Part shown: positions 63,240 to 64,000 of the stretch, in pieces
How positions within the stretch are numbered: position 1 is the stretch's first letter
How the letters are laid out: each line of letters opens with the position of its first letter
NCBI GenBank assembly: GCA_008360955.1
Contig: LUCM01008463.1
Span: 45,936 to 109,935, forward strand
Direction of reading: 5' to 3'
DNA: 64,000 bases
Origin: Fasciolopsis buskii
Lineage: Eukaryota > Platyhelminthes > Trematoda > Plagiorchiida > Fasciolidae
Program-made: the position numbers and the translations under genes
Notes under the pieces: model-generated
Databases searched by the model: none
The model's input: the letters and a program-made list of their open reading frames with translations, nothing else
What the model was told of the DNA's origin: nothing

Positions 63240-63700
63240 TTCTCGTTCGAACCAAAAGCTTTGATTGCGAACCCCAATTGTTCTCCTGCTTAGCGGCTGA
63301 ACTACCTACAGTGTTTCTTCAAAAGCTTCAATGAACAGCGCAAATGCAATGAATGCCATAATACATCGATCGTCGTGCAGGATAGTCGGGACTGCGCTAC
63401 CCATTGCTTCGAGCAGAGTGGATAGTAATAAGCGTGAGCCCTCTCCAAGTTCCCGTGCTGGATCAACGCGCCAGTGCCCTATGAGTCTGACTTTTGAATC
63501 AGTCTCCGGTTAGGGTTCCCAAAGAAAAACTTCTGCAATGTGGACAGCCGCAAAGCATCGATCGCCCAAATACCTCTAGCATATTTTCTGCCAAGAACTT
63601 TTCTAATTTCCGTCTTCTCCGAGGTAGAGACCACGCAAGTTGCCACGAAGAACTGTGCCTCTACGGATTTATCTGGCAACCTCATTAATGGAATGAGTTA
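63240..63700 (+). mobile_element. LINE relic, pre-endonuclease segment
   Basis: 63240-63470 is the reverse complement, at moderate identity, of 20640-20880: ACCAAAAGCTTTG, then RTALPIAS-like codons (GTALPIASSRV near 63390). 63468-63695 is the reverse complement of 48555-48778 with only a few differences. Together they form one plus-strand piece upstream of a family B endonuclease; the endonuclease itself is missing after 63700. Confidence 0.65.
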
Positions 63701-64000
63701 CTGGAAGCGCTAGTGGACTCCGTTCAGTTCAGTTCGTACAGTGATAACCCTTAAAGCAACATGGTCCGATTCTGCATGATTCCTCGAGTTGCCGTCTGCT
63801 TAAACAGAAAAAATTACCAGGAGAAATGAAGATCGATGAAAAGATATTACGCTGAAGAACTATACGAAAGAAGGCTCCCAACACAAGAATGACAGTGACT
63901 GCGACACAGAGCTATATCATTTATTGTCTATACACATCCACTGGAGGATCCGTGAGGTGGCGGCGCCCGCACTGATTAAAGTTTTCATACATTTTCCCCA
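63701..64000. other. No gene recognised
   Basis: Nothing recognised up to the end of the window. Confidence 0.4.

Noticed and set aside
1..64000. CRISPR arrays, operons, rRNA or prokaryotic mobile systems
   Set aside because: No spaced repeats, no gene clusters and no rRNA-like sequence; the spliced MEF2 gene and LINEs show this is animal nuclear DNA.

Overview
The window is animal nuclear DNA. It carries one recognisable host gene, split by very long introns, in a background of decayed retroelements. The retroelements are non-LTR elements with the 'FNVRT...SETRIQ' endonuclease and 'ENQAGFR..RGCTDQ' reverse transcriptase signatures, plus Penelope-like elements. That mix, with long introns and AT microsatellites, fits a flatworm, most likely a digenean trematode. 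The taxonomic call is an inference from family knowledge.

The host gene is a MEF2-type MADS-box transcription factor on the minus strand, coding from 62302 down to 26465. I can place four coding exons, all joined in phase 0: exon 1 (62249-62302), exon 2 (50408-50611), exon 3 (31360-31560) and exon 4 (26465-28192). Together they predict about 728 residues: an 86-residue MADS/MEF2 DNA-binding region followed by a long Ser/Asn/Pro-rich tail. Introns 1 to 3 are about 11.6, 18.8 and 3.2 kb. The 3' end has two readings. Exon 4 may run to a TAG at 26465 with an AATAAA just beyond (26357-26362), or a good splice donor at 26506-26511 may join it to an exon I could not find.

Layout, low to high coordinates: 1-9.0 kb, no gene seen; 9.0-9.7 kb, minus-strand LINE endonuclease relic; 12.1-12.4 kb, possible Penelope GIY-YIG relic; 14.7-18.6 kb, purine-rich plus strand without a recognisable gene; 19.65-22.5 kb, minus-strand LINE relics; 24.05-25.45 kb, Penelope-like RT relic between two (TA)n tracts; 26.36-62.3 kb, the mef2 locus, with LINE relics in every intron; 62.3-64 kb, upstream flank with another LINE relic.

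The most notable points are: (1) the mef2 gene, its N-terminal-arm substitutions and its ambiguous 3' end; (2) a block of about 1.46 kb of decayed LINE sequence that is identical, wherever both copies are readable, in intron 3 and intron 2, with the middle of the second copy replaced by an 848-base N run and with flanks that look only distantly homologous; (3) a perfect 13-bp inverted repeat inside the part hidden by the gap; (4) several small tandem repeats. All transposable-element copies here carry stops, frameshifts or deletions and look inactive.
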